DNA of 26,617 bases from Chromera velia. Lineage: Eukaryota > Sar > Chromeraceae. Shown here in pieces: positions 8,813-19,330 of the stretch. Below the pieces are notes generated by a model that was not told where the DNA came from, ran no database searches, and saw nothing but the letters and a program-made list of their open reading frames with translations. The translations under genes were made by a program, and so were the position numbers. Position 1 is the first letter of the stretch; the number at the start of each line of letters is the position of its first letter. Location of the stretch: assembly GCA_018398765.1 (NCBI GenBank), contig JAHBMJ010001747.1, positions 1 through 26,617 on the forward strand, given 5' to 3'.

Positions 8813-9366
8813 CTATTGTTTCGTCCCGCCGACGAGGACCCGGTAGATCCCCAACCGAGCAGCTTTGCGGTCGCTGGGCAGACAGATACTCTCTCCTGAG
8901 TCTTCACTTCTGCCTGACATGCCGTCTCTGCAGGGAAATACCCGTGACACCTGCAACGATATGTGGAACCGTGGATGTGAACTTCAGTCACCAGAAAAGT
9001 ACATGGAACAAGTCTGTTTTAATTGGACATGCAGGCACGGACAGACCTCATTTTTTTTGACGATCACATCCTCGTCAGCTCCTGCAGAGTCCGTCTCCCC
9101 AGTTGGCCCCTGCACTCTCAGATCTTTGCTTTTCGCGGCAAACACAGAACCCAGTCCCCCCTTGCCGTTCTTTGCCTGCTCTATACGCAGGCAGCTTCAA
9201 ACGAAGCGGCTGTCGGTCGGATGGTCATGTTTACGAGACCACGAGACACATCCATGCACTCAGGCTTTTTCTTCTGCCCTTCTGTTCTCATGCAGGCGCT
9301 CCCCTGACTGTCAAACTCGAAGTTCTTCTCGATGTCGTCTGCCGTTGTCAATTTCCGTCCTGTCAT
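8813..9366 (-). CDS. Small three-exon gene, 109 aa, unrecognised
   Basis: ATG at 9364-9366 opens exon 9309..9366; then 9047..9180 and 8813..8950 (stop TAG 8813-8815). Donors |gtcagg and |gtctgt, acceptors gcgtatag| and catatcgttgcag|, introns 128 and 96 nt. Exon lengths sum to 330 nt with no internal stop. The protein begins MTGRKLTTADDIEKNFEFD, has a Gly/Lys segment (GLGSVFAAKSKDL), an acidic patch (DSAGADEDVIVKK) and ends near RLGIYRVLVGG. No domain is recognised. The start is chosen because the preceding gene appears to stop at 9385, but an acceptor (cttctgacag|) also sits exactly before the ATG, so an upstream exon cannot be excluded. Confidence 0.5.
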
Positions 9367-9384
9367 CTGTCAGAAGATTGGCAT

Positions 9385-9899
9385 CTAGAATGACCATTTT
9401 CGTCTTTGGCCGGACGAACCCAAGAACCATGGTGCTGAGTGCAGAGAGTGCGTGAGAGCTGACCCACGACTGTTCCCCCATGCATGCAGTCCCCGCCAGT
9501 GGTTTTTGAGAAGATTCACATGCATTTTCAAAGCGTCCCTTTGCTTCGCTTCATCACTCTCTTGCTGCCAAAGTGGAGGCTCATACCGGTAATCCTCCCC
9601 AACGCGGCCATCCTCATTCTTCCTTATTAGGAAGAATGGAAAGAGCCGCCCGTCGTCCCGTTGAGAGGCACACCTCTTCGGACAAAAGCGAAGCACAACA
9701 GTTTGTCGTCCAAAGCGACATCGTAGTAAAAGTCGCTCTTCTGCCTGAACAGTTTCTTCACACTGTACAAAGGCAGGTCGGACCCCCCCCACCGTGTCAT
9801 GGAGAACTTCGAGGACGTAGGAGGTCCTCTCTCCCTGTCTCCCTCCCCAGATGGGGCAGTCACTCGGGTCATACCAATCCTCTGAGTCGCTCTGGGAGC
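9385..9899 (-). CDS. Unrecognised protein, last two exons
   Basis: Exon 9684..9899 follows a strong acceptor (ttcctccgtcttatctgcag|) and ends at |gtccga. Exon 9385..9618 ends at a stop 9385-9387. Both are phase 0 and give 149 residues. Features seen: a Gly/Arg/Ser-rich start, then DLPLYSVKKLFRQKSDFYYD and DDKLLCFAF, then NEDGRVGEDYRYEPPLWQQE and a helix-like KQRDALKMHVNLLKNHW. Without the 65-nt intron the frame is broken, which supports the splice. The acceptor lies within a 24-bp hairpin (9615-9638). No family recognised. Confidence 0.5.
9615..9638. repeat. Hairpin spanning a predicted 3' splice site
   Basis: CATTCTTCCT (9615-9624) and AGGAAGAATG (9629-9638) are perfect complements with a 4-nt loop. 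On the minus strand the loop region contains CTAATAA, and the right half contains the predicted acceptor of exon 9385..9618. Confidence 0.7.
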
Positions 9900-9930
9900 C
9901 TGCAGATAAGACGGAGGAAACCAGGAAGGG

Positions 9931-10007
9931 AACAGAGGAACGTTTGCAGCCCTCTCCGGGGCGGGAGACTGAGCCCGACCCGGAGAGGGGTGCAAACGTC
10001 CTCTGTT
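9931..10007. repeat. Long hairpin with 34-35-nt arms
   Basis: Left arm 9931-9965 and right arm 9974-10007 are complementary apart from one 1-nt bulge and two mismatches, with an 8-nt loop (9966-9973). Each arm begins AACAGAGGA from its outer end and includes CGTTTGCA and CCTCTCCGG. The hairpin lies about 32 bp upstream of the acceptor of exon 9684..9899, in an intron or in the short gap to the next gene (stop at 10254). It may be a foldback element or a precursor of a small RNA; no transcript evidence is available. Confidence 0.8.
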
Positions 10008-10253
10008 AAAATTGGGGGCAAATTAGTTTGAAGAGGCAGATTATAGCTTGATTCAAAGCAGAGTATTTTTGATTTCTGTATCTCTGTTGTAAGAGCTGAT
10101 GTGGGGGTCTTTTCTTTTCCCTGGCTTGTTTTTGTTTGCTGAAGCTCAGTTGGTTGGAATGTGCAGCATCGATCTCCCTTCTGTTTCCCCCCGTCCCTTT
10201 TATTCGATGGGAGCCATCGATCGATCGATCCCTGCAGAAGAAATCTCCGTGCG

Positions 10254-10780
10254 TCACAGCAAGTTGGCCAAGGGCAAAGCGCTGCGTTGGGATCCTTTGT
10301 GCATGTGCCCGTATAGAACTCCCAGGTCCTTTGCTTTTCCCATTATACACCCCCCGCCCCCATTCAGATTCGCAATCCACAGGCACAGGTAGTCGATGGC
10401 CTGTGCGGGGTCTGTATGCATGCATGCATGCATGGAACTCGAGAGAGGGCATGCAGAAAAAACTTCTGAAACCATGCATCCCCCCTCTCTGGCTTCCTCC
10501 AACAATTGCGGCCTCCTCCTCTGCAGGTTCAGGAGGGTTCTCAGGGCGATGTCTTCTTCAGTCACTTCATGCAGAAATGAAGGAAAAGGGAGAGGGGGTT
10601 CCTGGAGACCAGAAAGTTGTTCATTCAGTCTCGCACCGTCCCACAGTCTGGGATAGAAAGAAAGAAAGAAAGAAAGAAAGGAAGGAAGGAAGGAAGGAAG
10701 GAAGAAAGGAAGGAAGGAAGAAAGGAAGGAAGGAAGCAAGGAAGGAAGGAAGGAAAGAAGGAAGGAACGAAGGAAGGAAC

Positions 10781-10811
<31 letters not shown>

Positions 10812-11436
10812 AGAAAGGGCGCAAAAACTCTCTATAGCAGAATCTTTGCTGGCGGGCATTCAGTCACGCACTCATTCACTCAGAAGCACACCTACCTGGG
10901 TTGAGCGTCCGTATAGCAGAGGAAGAGGAAGAAGAGGAGGCCTGAGAATCGGGGGCTGCAGTTTCTCCTTCCCCTCTCTCGTCCTCCGTCTGCGCCGTCT
11001 CCCCACCTTCCCACATTTCTTCGTCCGAGTCCAAAGGCTGAAGCTGGGGCACTGCGAGTCCGGCCTTGGAAATGCCTCTCTCATCACTAGTACCATCATC
11101 AGCATCATCATCACTTTGCCTGGGCGCTACCTTCTTCTTTCTCTTCTCTGGCCCCGTGACGGAAGACTTTTGGGCAGCGCGATCGGGCAGTCGGGGACGG
11201 CGTTCGGGACTGACGGGCGGCACCTCTCCTCTTCCTGCATGCAAACGCCAGAAGAACACATCAGGGTATAGGCGCCTTCTGAGAAGCTTGTGACCAGCAC
11301 TGCATGCTAGCAGCCAAACACTGGTGAATGCGTGGGCTCACCTGAGAGACTATCAAGTCTCTTAGACGCGAGAGATACCCATTTCCGAAGCAGCCAGCAA
11401 GCTGTTCTGGACAAATATATATCGATAGGGGTAGGC
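10254..11436 (-). CDS. Acidic, Ser-rich protein, last four exons
   Basis: Exons 11342..11436, 10896..11234, 10473..10564, 10254..10400 (stop). Phases 2-1-1-0 agree. Donors |gtgagc and |gtaggt are strong; the acceptor of the 339-nt exon is tttgcatgcag|. That exon encodes a likely disordered acidic region: EKRKKKVAPRQSDDDADDG, LDSDEEMWEGGE, then a run of seven Ser. The next exon is helix-like (TEEDIALRTLLNLQRRRPQL), the last reads AIDYLCLWIANL and ends LPLANLL. No domain is recognised; the basic and acidic tracts are compatible with a nuclear protein (inference). The intron 10565-10895 contains a long GAAA/GGAA tract. The most 5' exon is the least certain. Confidence 0.5.
10655..10818. repeat. 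GAAA/GGAA polypurine tract
   Basis: About 164 bp of (GAAA)n and (GGAA)n on the plus strand, in the predicted intron between exons 10896..11234 and 10473..10564. On the sense (minus) strand it is a long pyrimidine tract. Long open frames in both directions here are artefacts of the repeat. Confidence 0.95.
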
Positions 11437-11804
11437 CTGCGTCATCGTGCTTGAGGAAGGTAGGCACGCACGCACATGTCGGCATGCATGGGCCACTGAA
11501 TATTATGGGAGAGAAGCTTCTTCTGCAGTGTTTCGCCAACACTGCAGAAGACTCTAGGGAAACGCTTTCCCCCATCTTTCACTGCCGACTCTGCAGAATA
11601 CAAAGTGCGGCCCTGGCGTGCTATACTGCTCTTCTCCCCTGTTGCGTTTCGGTTTCACTGCAGCGCAAAGGGGAGCCCAGCATGCAAACACGACAGTGAA
11701 CTGTTGCGGCATGCTTCAGAAGAAGAAATAAGAAAAACAATGTGAGGTGCATCATGTGAAAGAACAAGCAGCAGGAAGAGGCTTTCATTCAATGACTCTT
11801 CCAG
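11437..11804. other. Non-genic gap with a 14-bp-arm hairpin
   Basis: No exon was linked here. A perfect hairpin occupies 11519-11551 (arms 11519-11532 and 11538-11551, outer sequence TCTTCTGCAGTG on the minus strand). TGCATGC words occur at about 11484. Confidence 0.4.
11519..11551. repeat. Perfect hairpin, 14-bp arms, 5-nt loop
   Basis: TTCTTCTGCAGTGTT-type arm pairs fully with AACACTGCAGAAGA around the loop TCGCC at 11533-11537. Observed directly. Confidence 0.75.
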
Positions 11805-12356
11805 TCAAGTGGGAGAGTTAGTCAGGATGGAAGAGGGATCTTCGCCTGCATGCATGAGAGTGCGAACGCGACGGCGCTTATGCGCATGAGCTGGCAGCAC
11901 ATTTTCTTCTTCCCCTGTACAGTCAAAGTTTGGAGAGCAAGCAGACTTAGCAAAAGGAGGTCAGAAAAAAAGAAAGAAACCAACTTGAGCTCCGATCGTC
12001 CGAGTGATGAAAACCGTTCCGCGATGAAAGAATTACACAACTCGTGCACTTGCATATTTAAAAAAGGCCCGCATGCTCCCCAATGCACAAGATGAGCATA
12101 TATATGTGACAAGTCAAAGTATGGAGAACCACCCCCCACGAAAACTTGCCTGGGCCAAAATGTGGGGGAATTCCCTTTCCTCCCCTAACGCCCCTCTTGC
12201 CCTCCCCTGCCCCTCCGCTCCAGTCCTCCTCCTCCTCCTCCTCTTTGTCTCCCCATGCAAAGGCTGGTCATACCTGTGCATACGGAGTGACATGTGCTTG
12301 AAGCACACAGCAGTGCAGAGCGAGCACAGTCCTTGTTGGCATACTTGTCTAAGAAT
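11805..12356 (-). CDS. Small basic protein, two exons linked
   Basis: Exon 12274..12356 (acceptor tgatcggcag|, donor CACAG|gtatga) joins 11805..11914 (acceptor ttgactgtacag|, stop 11805-11807) across a 360-nt intron, phases 2-1. In the favoured frame it reads FLDKYANKDCARSALL, a Cys-containing stretch, then EEENVLPAHAHKRRRVRTL and a Ser/Thr-rich end. KRRRVR resembles a nuclear localisation signal. A second frame across the same splice sites is also open for a shorter distance, so the frame is not certain. A possible start exon (MVFFEEDHLQEQELSRSS) lies at about 12475-12572 but was not linked. 12357-12673 holds nothing else. Confidence 0.4.
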
Positions 12357-12673
12357 CTGCCGATCACATGATGGCATCTTAAGGTGCAGCACAGCCCTTA
12401 CTGGCACTCTGTCTGCCTGACGGTCCTCCTCCACCTCCTTGCCCACCCCCCTCTTGTCCTCAACCCTCATCGTCTCATCAGGCTAGCCACCACCCTCGAA
12501 TCTCGCCTGCTGTTGCTGCTCCTGCTGAGCTCCTGCTCCTGTAGGTGGTCTTCCTCGAAGAAGACCATTCTGCCGGAGCTACAGAGCTGCAGAGAGGCAC
12601 TCGAGGAGGGGGAGGCGGAGGAAGACGCTCTTATTAATTGCAGAAAACTGTAATAATCACTGTCACAAAGAAG

Positions 12674-14974
12674 TCATCGGCGGTCTCGTTTGTTAGACCA
12701 GCCCTTGAACTCTACTTCTTCATCAGGATGGCGTTGGACATCCACCTCCACGGTAACCCAGATGATGTTTGGCAGGTTCTCTGAGGGTCGAGAACGGCCA
12801 GGGCCACGATTCAGTCCGTCGATTGATCTCAGGTTGTTCCACGCCTGTCTGTCGCAACACCAGTGCTTTTTGGCACGGAGTTCATCAGAAGGCTCCGGAC
12901 ACGTACATGAAGCAGCAGAGTCGGAGAAGATCCCCCCGATCACGTTGCGAATGTACTCAGAGATCCGCCAGGACGCGCCATGGATGGCGACGTGCCCATC
13001 ACCGACCCCCTCGACGAGAAGGAAGATCCGTGTTCTGTTTCGCGCTTGTCCTCCTGCAGAAAAAGACAAGAGAATGGAGTATGAATTTTGTTGAACATTG
13101 AGAACTCACGCGACCGAGAAAAATGGAAAAGGAACACACATTCGACAGATTCCTAAGACAGATTCTCCACTCACCTAGAAGAGAATCGACTGATGGTTGC
13201 CTGGTGATCGGAGTCCGTGGTCGCAGGAACGAAAGGATGAGCGTAGATACTGGATTGGGAATGCCGAGGCCCCAGAGCAGAGAGTGGCGACCACGAGTCC
13301 TAGCTTTCCAAACAGTGTCTTCCTGTACTTCTCGAGCAAAGATCTCTGCTCGCAGCCTCCGTTCTCTCTCAGCGATTTCTCTCTCCCTCATCACGATTCT
13401 TGCATTCAACTCTTCCTCCTGTTGTAACGTCTTTGCTAATAAAAGATCTAGACGCGCAACTTCTTCTCTCTCGGCTTTCGCCCTGTCCTCCTCATCTATC
13501 GTACTCGTTGTGATGGCAAGTTGAAGCGAGAAATCTTCTTTGGCATCGGAACGACCAACTGAAAATCAAACAGAAAGCAGAGGAACACAGTGGAAGTCAG
13601 AGGAAAACGATGCAACTGACAAAGAGAACAAGATGAATATTGGAAATCAGTCGACTAACCTGCGGACGAACGCCACGAGGAAGCCTCCACGTCGAGACAC
13701 AGACAGCGAAGCGGATGAATACGGAGTACTCGATCGCTTTGGAGCTTCCTCGTGTCCCTCCCCATTTGTGTGTCTGCATGCAAACCAGCTGACAACTCAG
13801 ACAAACGCAATTGTAGCACTGTAATATTATTTAAACGTCTACAGGAAATTCAGCAAAAGAGATCTACCCGGAGGAGAAATATGGAGTGTATGCGGCAAAT
13901 GAGTTTCCCTTATTGACAAAATAAAGCAGCAAAGAAATGTGAGAAGCTTTCGGAGATCTACAGCTGCCACACGATTCAAAGGATTCTTCAAGCTTACGAA
14001 TTTGCACACAAGAATGATGTGTTGCAGACCCGGATTCAGACCGGCAAAGTGCAGTGCTGCTGCTGCCCCTCAGACGGTTGGGCGAACGTAGGAAAGGGGG
14101 AGAGAAAGAGCTGACTTCCAAGAAGAAGAGACAAAACAGTCGACCCACTCTTTGCATCGTCTGCACTTGCTCTTCAGGACATCATGGAGGCAGAAGAGAT
14201 CCATCCGGAAACCGCACGGCCTGCATGCCCTCCTCTTTTGAGGGCACCCCCTGCAGCCATGCACATCTGGGTTGCTGGGTTGCTGTCATGGCCAAGCTTC
14301 TCCTCTGTCGGAGCAAAGTATCTCAGCACGGCTTCGCACCCTGCCATGCACTCTGCCAAGCTCAGCTCCTTCACCCACATCGTGTCTTGCTCCCATTTCA
14401 AGGCGTCACTGAGACACGTCAGATGAAGGAGTTCTGCAAGAGAACCCCTCTGATCTGCATGGAGGAGTTGACACACGAGCCTCCATGCACCCGAAGATCC
14501 TTTGCATACTTGTTCCACTGTTCGGGGTGCAACCTCCTCAAATACTGAACAAACTTTCGGAAAGCCATCCAAAACATCCCCAATTTTATTTCCTCATCAG
14601 ACCGCGTCCTTTTCTCTTCCTGTTCATCGTAGTATCCCCTGAAGTCTCTCTCATGTCGGAGGCGACAATTCTGAATAGCCTTGAACGATTCTTCCCACGC
14701 CTGGGGGCATGCAACTGCCATGATGGCGGAACTGCACTTGGCGATTGGTCTCAGGCAGTTTTTCCCAGCTTAACTGTAGAAAACAAACAATTAACAAAAA
14801 TGAAAATATTGTTTTTCTTTCCTCTTTCCTCTCACTCCATTTTGACAACACCCCCTCCCGCTGTGTACAGTCACTCTATACAGGCACCCGACTTCCAATA
14901 TACGTTACCCCTCGTCCATTTCAAATGGCAACGGACCTCAAAGAGAAGCTCGGCCGAATGCAAACAGAGACGCC
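12674..14974 (-). CDS. Unrecognised coiled-coil protein, seven linked exons
   Basis: Exons: 14909..14974, 14510..14768, 14248..14408, 13998..14114, 13660..13773, 13175..13558, 12674..13053 (stop TGA 12674-12676). Most introns are phase 1 (one is phase 2) and about 100 nt; donors include |gtaagc, |gttagt and |gtgagt, acceptors tgattttcag| and cttgtctttttctgcag|. The chain encodes about 493 residues. Seen in order: a Cys/Lys-rich start, a charged helical part (FRGYYDEQEEKRTRSDEE, then QYLRRLHPEQW), a Cys-containing segment, a Ser-rich segment, a long Glu/Arg coiled coil (AKAEREEVARLDLLLAKTLQ onward through EREIAERERRLRAEIF), and a C-terminal part with FLLVEGVGDGHVAIHG and WVTVEVDVQRHPDEEVEF. 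No family is recognised. It may be the 3' part of one long gene with 15233-16991, since no stop or start separates them clearly. Confidence 0.65.
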
Positions 14975-15232
14975 CTAGGGCGGGGGGGAAAGGAGAAAGA
15001 GACAGGCTGAGCAAGGCTGCAAAATAGAGATGCGAAGGCAAACAAAGAGTGTCTCTATCTGTCTACATGAATTGTTTTCATTCATTCATTGACTCATTCT
15101 TCTGTCGTGATCAGGTGCACCGCGTTTTAGTAGATGCACATGCATTTGCGTGTCCTAGTTTGTTCACTTCCGGCTTTTCCCCGTCAGGCACCTCGTGCAG
15201 GGAAGGAGTGCCTGTAGGGAAGGGATCCGTAC

Positions 15233-16991
15233 TTGTTCGTTCTCTCTAAAGAAATCATAAGGGTGGAACTTGCGGTACAGCATGGGAGGCTGGAAAAACC
15301 GATACGATTCCAGTGGGTTCGTCTTCATGTGCAGTTGCGAGCACTGCTGGAAACGGATGGGGGCTCTGCCTCAACGAAGAGACTGCTCTGGCCAGGAAGG
15401 AAGAAAGTGGACGACCATTGAAGAGGGAGAGCCAGAACTGACCTCAAATAAGGGTGTCCATCTGGTTTCCGATATTTTTGAGCGCCTGCAAGGCTGGAGC
15501 CCTCTCTGCCTCCATTGCTCGCTTCGTCTTGATTGTGAACCCCGACGGAGAGACCTGCTCCATTGGGAGCATCACATTGCGTGCGATGTCGAACCAATGT
15601 CCCTCCCTCAACATGTCAAACCAAGGGTGTGGGTTGTCAAAGTCTTCCGCCAGTTCTCGGCACTTCTGACATCTCGCCAGAGAAGGGGACTGCCTTCCCG
15701 AAGCCAAGCAAGCCGTCCATTGGCATCTTCCGGCTGACGACTTCACTCACGTCCACTTGGGTGATCTTCAATCCGGGCACATCCTGAGATCAGCAGAAAG
15801 GACTCACAAAGACATGAAGATGAAACTGCGAGAGAGACGCGGAAAGCTGACATGTGTAGACGGTGGTTTCCTCTTCTCTTTCATTTTGTCAAACCTTCGC
15901 AGCGCTCTCGGACGTGTCAGGAAAAATGGGAGGAATGACCTAGACGGTACACAGGCCCGTTTACGGGGTAAAGACACACTCTGGTCGGGGAAGTGCATTT
16001 CATGCGTTTACAACACACCCCGGAAGCCTTTCCTCAATGCTGCCTGCACCTCCCATGCATGCACCGCGTTTTCTGTTGCTGCCTGCCTGCAAATACCCTC
16101 TGCGTCTACCTAGCTCAGGACGCTTTCCCGATTCACCAGTCGGAGAATGACACAGAGCCACGGTGCGACATCCGGTGATACTTGGCGGGGAAAAAAATGG
16201 AATCAAAGTACACAGAAAGGAAGGCAAGGAGGCAATTTGGCCGCTCTGGCTTTCTGGCAGCAAAAGCTCGAATTCGAGATCATCATCTTCCAGCTCCTCG
16301 CCATTTGAGGGGAGGTCACCCCCAATTCCCGTTCCTGGATTCCTCTCCCCACTTGCTCCCTGGGGTTCCCACGCTGGAGGTTCAACTTCTTCGTCTGGCT
16401 CATTGCAGGGAGGAGAAGGACAAGAAAGGAGGAGTGAAGAGCAAACGATCGTTCATTAGGATATACGGGGTTTGTCTCCACCTGTGCACCGGGGGAGGCA
16501 GGAGAAGCAGGTGGAAGACCGGGGTGACGGGTTTGTGCATTGACTGGATCCTGGAAGGATGCGCACGGTCAAAGACTTTTCCCATGATGTTCCTTTCGGC
16601 AATGTGCCAAATTCGGATCCATGCAAGGGTTCTCTCGGATGAGCTCCACCCATGTTGCTTGGTCCCAACACAACCATTCGTCCTTCGTGGACTCCAGCTG
16701 CGTGCGGGGCTTTGGGCCCATTGCGTGATGTTGGGCCGCGTGCAAAAAGTTGAGCCGAAGCAAGGGGTGCTTTGCCCCCGCCAGAACTTTATAGTGGGGA
16801 GGAGTGAAAAACATACGGACAGCTGCTGTTACTGCTGTTGATGCCTGAAGGAGCTTCGTCACGGTCACCGAGCAGTTAGCAGCTAGCAGCAATCTGAAAT
16901 TCGTTCCTCTCAGCCTTCTCCTGCTCGACTGAGAACTTCTCGCAGAGGGTGGCGAGTTTGACGAACCCGGACGGACCTCTCCCTCTCTCAT
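15233..16991 (-). CDS. Unrecognised protein, 5' eight exons
   Basis: Exons: 16650..16991 (ATG 16989-16991), 16482..16550, 16214..16398, 15808..15877, 15751..15783, 15541..15665, 15443..15485, 15233..15343. Phases agree and the sum is 326 codons without a stop; the last exon ends at |gtacgg, so the gene continues left. The protein starts with a Ser/Arg-rich segment, has TPPHYKVLAGAKHPLLRLNF and DEWLCWDQATW, a Pro-rich piece (PGLPPASPASPGAQ), an acidic region (DEEVEPPAWEPQ, GEELEDDDLEFELL), KCRELAEDFDNPHPWFDML, and an aromatic-rich exon (YRFFQPPMLYRKFHPYDFF). No domain recognised. The start lies 70 bp from the stop of the next gene. The two middle mini-exons (15808..15877, 15443..15485) are the weakest links. 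Confidence 0.5.
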
Positions 16992-17061
16992 CACGATATG
17001 TCACTCACTCGATTTCGAGGGCAGCTGCAGGCCTGAAGGGAAAAAAGCGTCCCATCCTGTA

Positions 17062-19104
17062 CTAGTCTGTCTTGCAGTCATACTCCGACCCATTTGCCAC
17101 CTCTGGACCCTCATTTCCTGCCGTTCCTACAAAGACTCGCACGTGAGGCCGTCGGAGCTCTGCAAACAATGCGCACGCACCTACCGTGAAAGAGAGTGGT
17201 AAGAGGGCGTCCCCTGGGAATCGCGGCGTGTTTCTTGCTGATGTTGCATGAGAGTCAGCTCTCGGTACGTCAACAAAAAACGCAGGAGGGTTTTGCTGTC
17301 CGACGGCCTCGCCCCCCCCCTTCCTCTCCCTCCGACCTCTCCCGGCTTGCAAAACCAGTTGCCTCCACCTTTGAAAATGCCCAACCACCATTCTACTCGT
17401 ACATATTCAGGGAATCTCCACCCTTGACCACTGCACGTGTGTCCCCCTGCTGCTTCTATAGAGTGCCGTTCCCCCCTTCCTCCTTAATCCTATAGCAATT
17501 CTGTCCCGCTAAGAAAGTCGGTTTTTCGCACAGAAGCTCCCTTCCTTCGCAAAGTTCCACCCGCCCTGGAAAATCCAGCCAGCTCATCCCCTAGCTCGAC
17601 TGCATGGGATTTTGTAGTAGGCCGTCTCTGCATGTGTCATTTTTTATGGCGTTCAGACTTTCTCGGAGTCGACCGTCTAAATCCTACATACCCCTTCGCA
17701 CAACGCTCCAGTTTGTCCACAACTGTAGGCAGCCATATCATTTCGATGTATTTCCGGAGATCCCGCGGGGAGACATCGTGTGTGTGTGTGTGTGTGTGTG
17801 TGTGGACCCGGTGTGAGAGTTTGCATGCGTGCGTGTGAAAACGTGCATGTAGGTGAGAATGTTTTGGTGGGTCCAGGCACGATCTAATGATGAATGTGAG
17901 CTGCAATTCCACCACACCTTCATCATCAGTTTGCCCTGCTGCGAGGGCAAAAAGTCAAAAAATCGAGCATTTCTTAAATCTGAAGTGACGTTTCCGAGAT
18001 CCCTTCAAGTCTCACAGCTACGCCACAGAAAATTCTAAATCAGACTCACTTTCTTTCTGACAAACCTTGGAGTCTATATCATTGGAGTCATCATAATTCG
18101 AGTCCACGCCCGATATCCTGAGTGCTTCCTTGAAGTCTGCCTGCATATCGCTCAATCAGGATCCAGAAAGAGAAAGGAACCGTTTGAGTGCATGTATAAT
18201 GGGCAATCACGCGCGTTGACGATTTTGCTTTTTGAATCGACGTATCATCTGTTCACTCACTGAGTTCTCGCACGGATAACAACAGAGTGAGTCTTCCATT
18301 CGACTTGAACTGTAACACACTTGAATTTCAAATTGAGGCGTGCTTTGAATGACGAGTCTCCCTGCTCCTGCGGCTCATCTCTCGCACGGATTTGGCGGGT
18401 CGAGTATTCTTCTTCCCTTTCCCTTTGCCGGCGCCGGAGCCAGGCAGAAGAGAGAGGTCGCCTTTGTGACCATCGTTCCCTGCGCGGACGGAACAACTGC
18501 AGCCGTTCAAGAGCACGATGCAGCACTGCAGGGTCTCGAGGATTCAGAGAATCACCTGCGGAAGAAGATGAGGAGGCGGAACCCGAAGGTCTGAGGGATG
18601 CCGGACACATGGACTCTTGGACCCACCCGTAAAAGTTCTTTTGGCTGGCTGAGTCTGGCTCCTTTGGAGAGAAAAAAGAAAGGGAAAAACGAAAAGAACA
18701 GAGAAGGATCCCATTGAATGCGTCGTTCACGCATCAGATATGGAAAAGCTTTCAGAAGAGACCTCATGGAGCGCCAGTACGTTAACATACTGAAAGGTGT
18801 CAGAGAAAGCCGGCCCCGAGCCCAAGACTGCCTTCTTTGTTCTGAATTTCCCCTCCTTTTCTTCCTGCGCCAGCAGAACGTCGTGAATTGCATAGATGTA
18901 GTGATCGTTGTGGTTCTCCTCGACGTTCTCCTCGGCGCGGCTCATTTCATTGATGACTCTATCGAGGGCTATTGTGGGATCTGCAATCAAGCACGTACAG
19001 AGAAACTTTAAGGGAGAAAGCATGCACACAAAGATATGAGTGAGGCGTATGCGATCTCTCTTGCTCCGGGACGCCCCCCATGTTTGAACAGAGGGAGGGA
19101 GCAT
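17062..19104 (-). CDS. Complete seven-exon gene, 400 aa, unrecognised
   Basis: Exons: 18763..19104 (ATG 19102-19104), 18261..18661, 18066..18150, 17881..17938, 17692..17722, 17181..17368, 17062..17159 (stop TAG). Lengths sum to 1203 nt and all phases match. Acceptors include ttttttctctccaaag| and ttttgccctcgcag|; donors |gtgagt, |gtatgt, |gtttgt. Sequence in order: basic N-terminus; acidic helix (DRVINEMSRAEENVEENHND); the Ser-rich paralogous exon (PSGSASSSSS, RDPAVLHRALERL) also found at 23.9 kb; Arg/Glu-rich stretch; LNLKFKCVTVQVEWKTHS; acidic ISGVDSNYDDSNDIDSK; a C-terminus PHVRVFVGTAGNEGPEV. No known domain. A strong acceptor at 18981 could add an upstream exon in place of the ATG used. 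A (CA)13 repeat lies in intron 17723-17880. Confidence 0.6.
17778..17804. repeat. GT dinucleotide repeat
   Basis: (GT)13 uninterrupted, in a predicted intron of the 17062-19104 gene. Confidence 0.95.
18491..18604 (-). repeat. Dispersed Ser-rich exon family, copy 1
   Basis: About 87% identical to 23805-23920 in the same orientation. Differences concentrate at the third position of the minus frame encoding PSGSASSSSS ... RDPAVLxRALERL, which identifies that frame as the selected one. This copy is part of exon 18261..18661. Confidence 0.75.
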
Positions 19105-19330
19105 GATCTCCGGACAAAAGAAAACATATTCGGCCAAACCCCCGGGCAAAAGAAAAGGCTGCGTGTTACAGAAGGATCTGATGCAAAAAACTGAATCGGC
19201 CCGTTTTGTTTTGCAGTTTCAACAGCCATTCATTTCGTATATCAACCTCAAAACAATCCTCAATACCTGACCAGCTGCACATGCATGAGTGCAGTCATGT
19301 ACTGCCACTCAGTTTGATTTCACTTGTCAG

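Noticed and set aside
8551-8927. Open minus frame of over 120 codons overlapping the 8813-9366 gene
   Set aside because: It needs a different phase from the upstream exon than the one supported; open frames of this length occur often by chance here.
10136-10859. Long open frames on both strands over 10.6-10.8 kb
   Set aside because: They are created by the GAAA/GGAA repeat, which has no stops in several frames.
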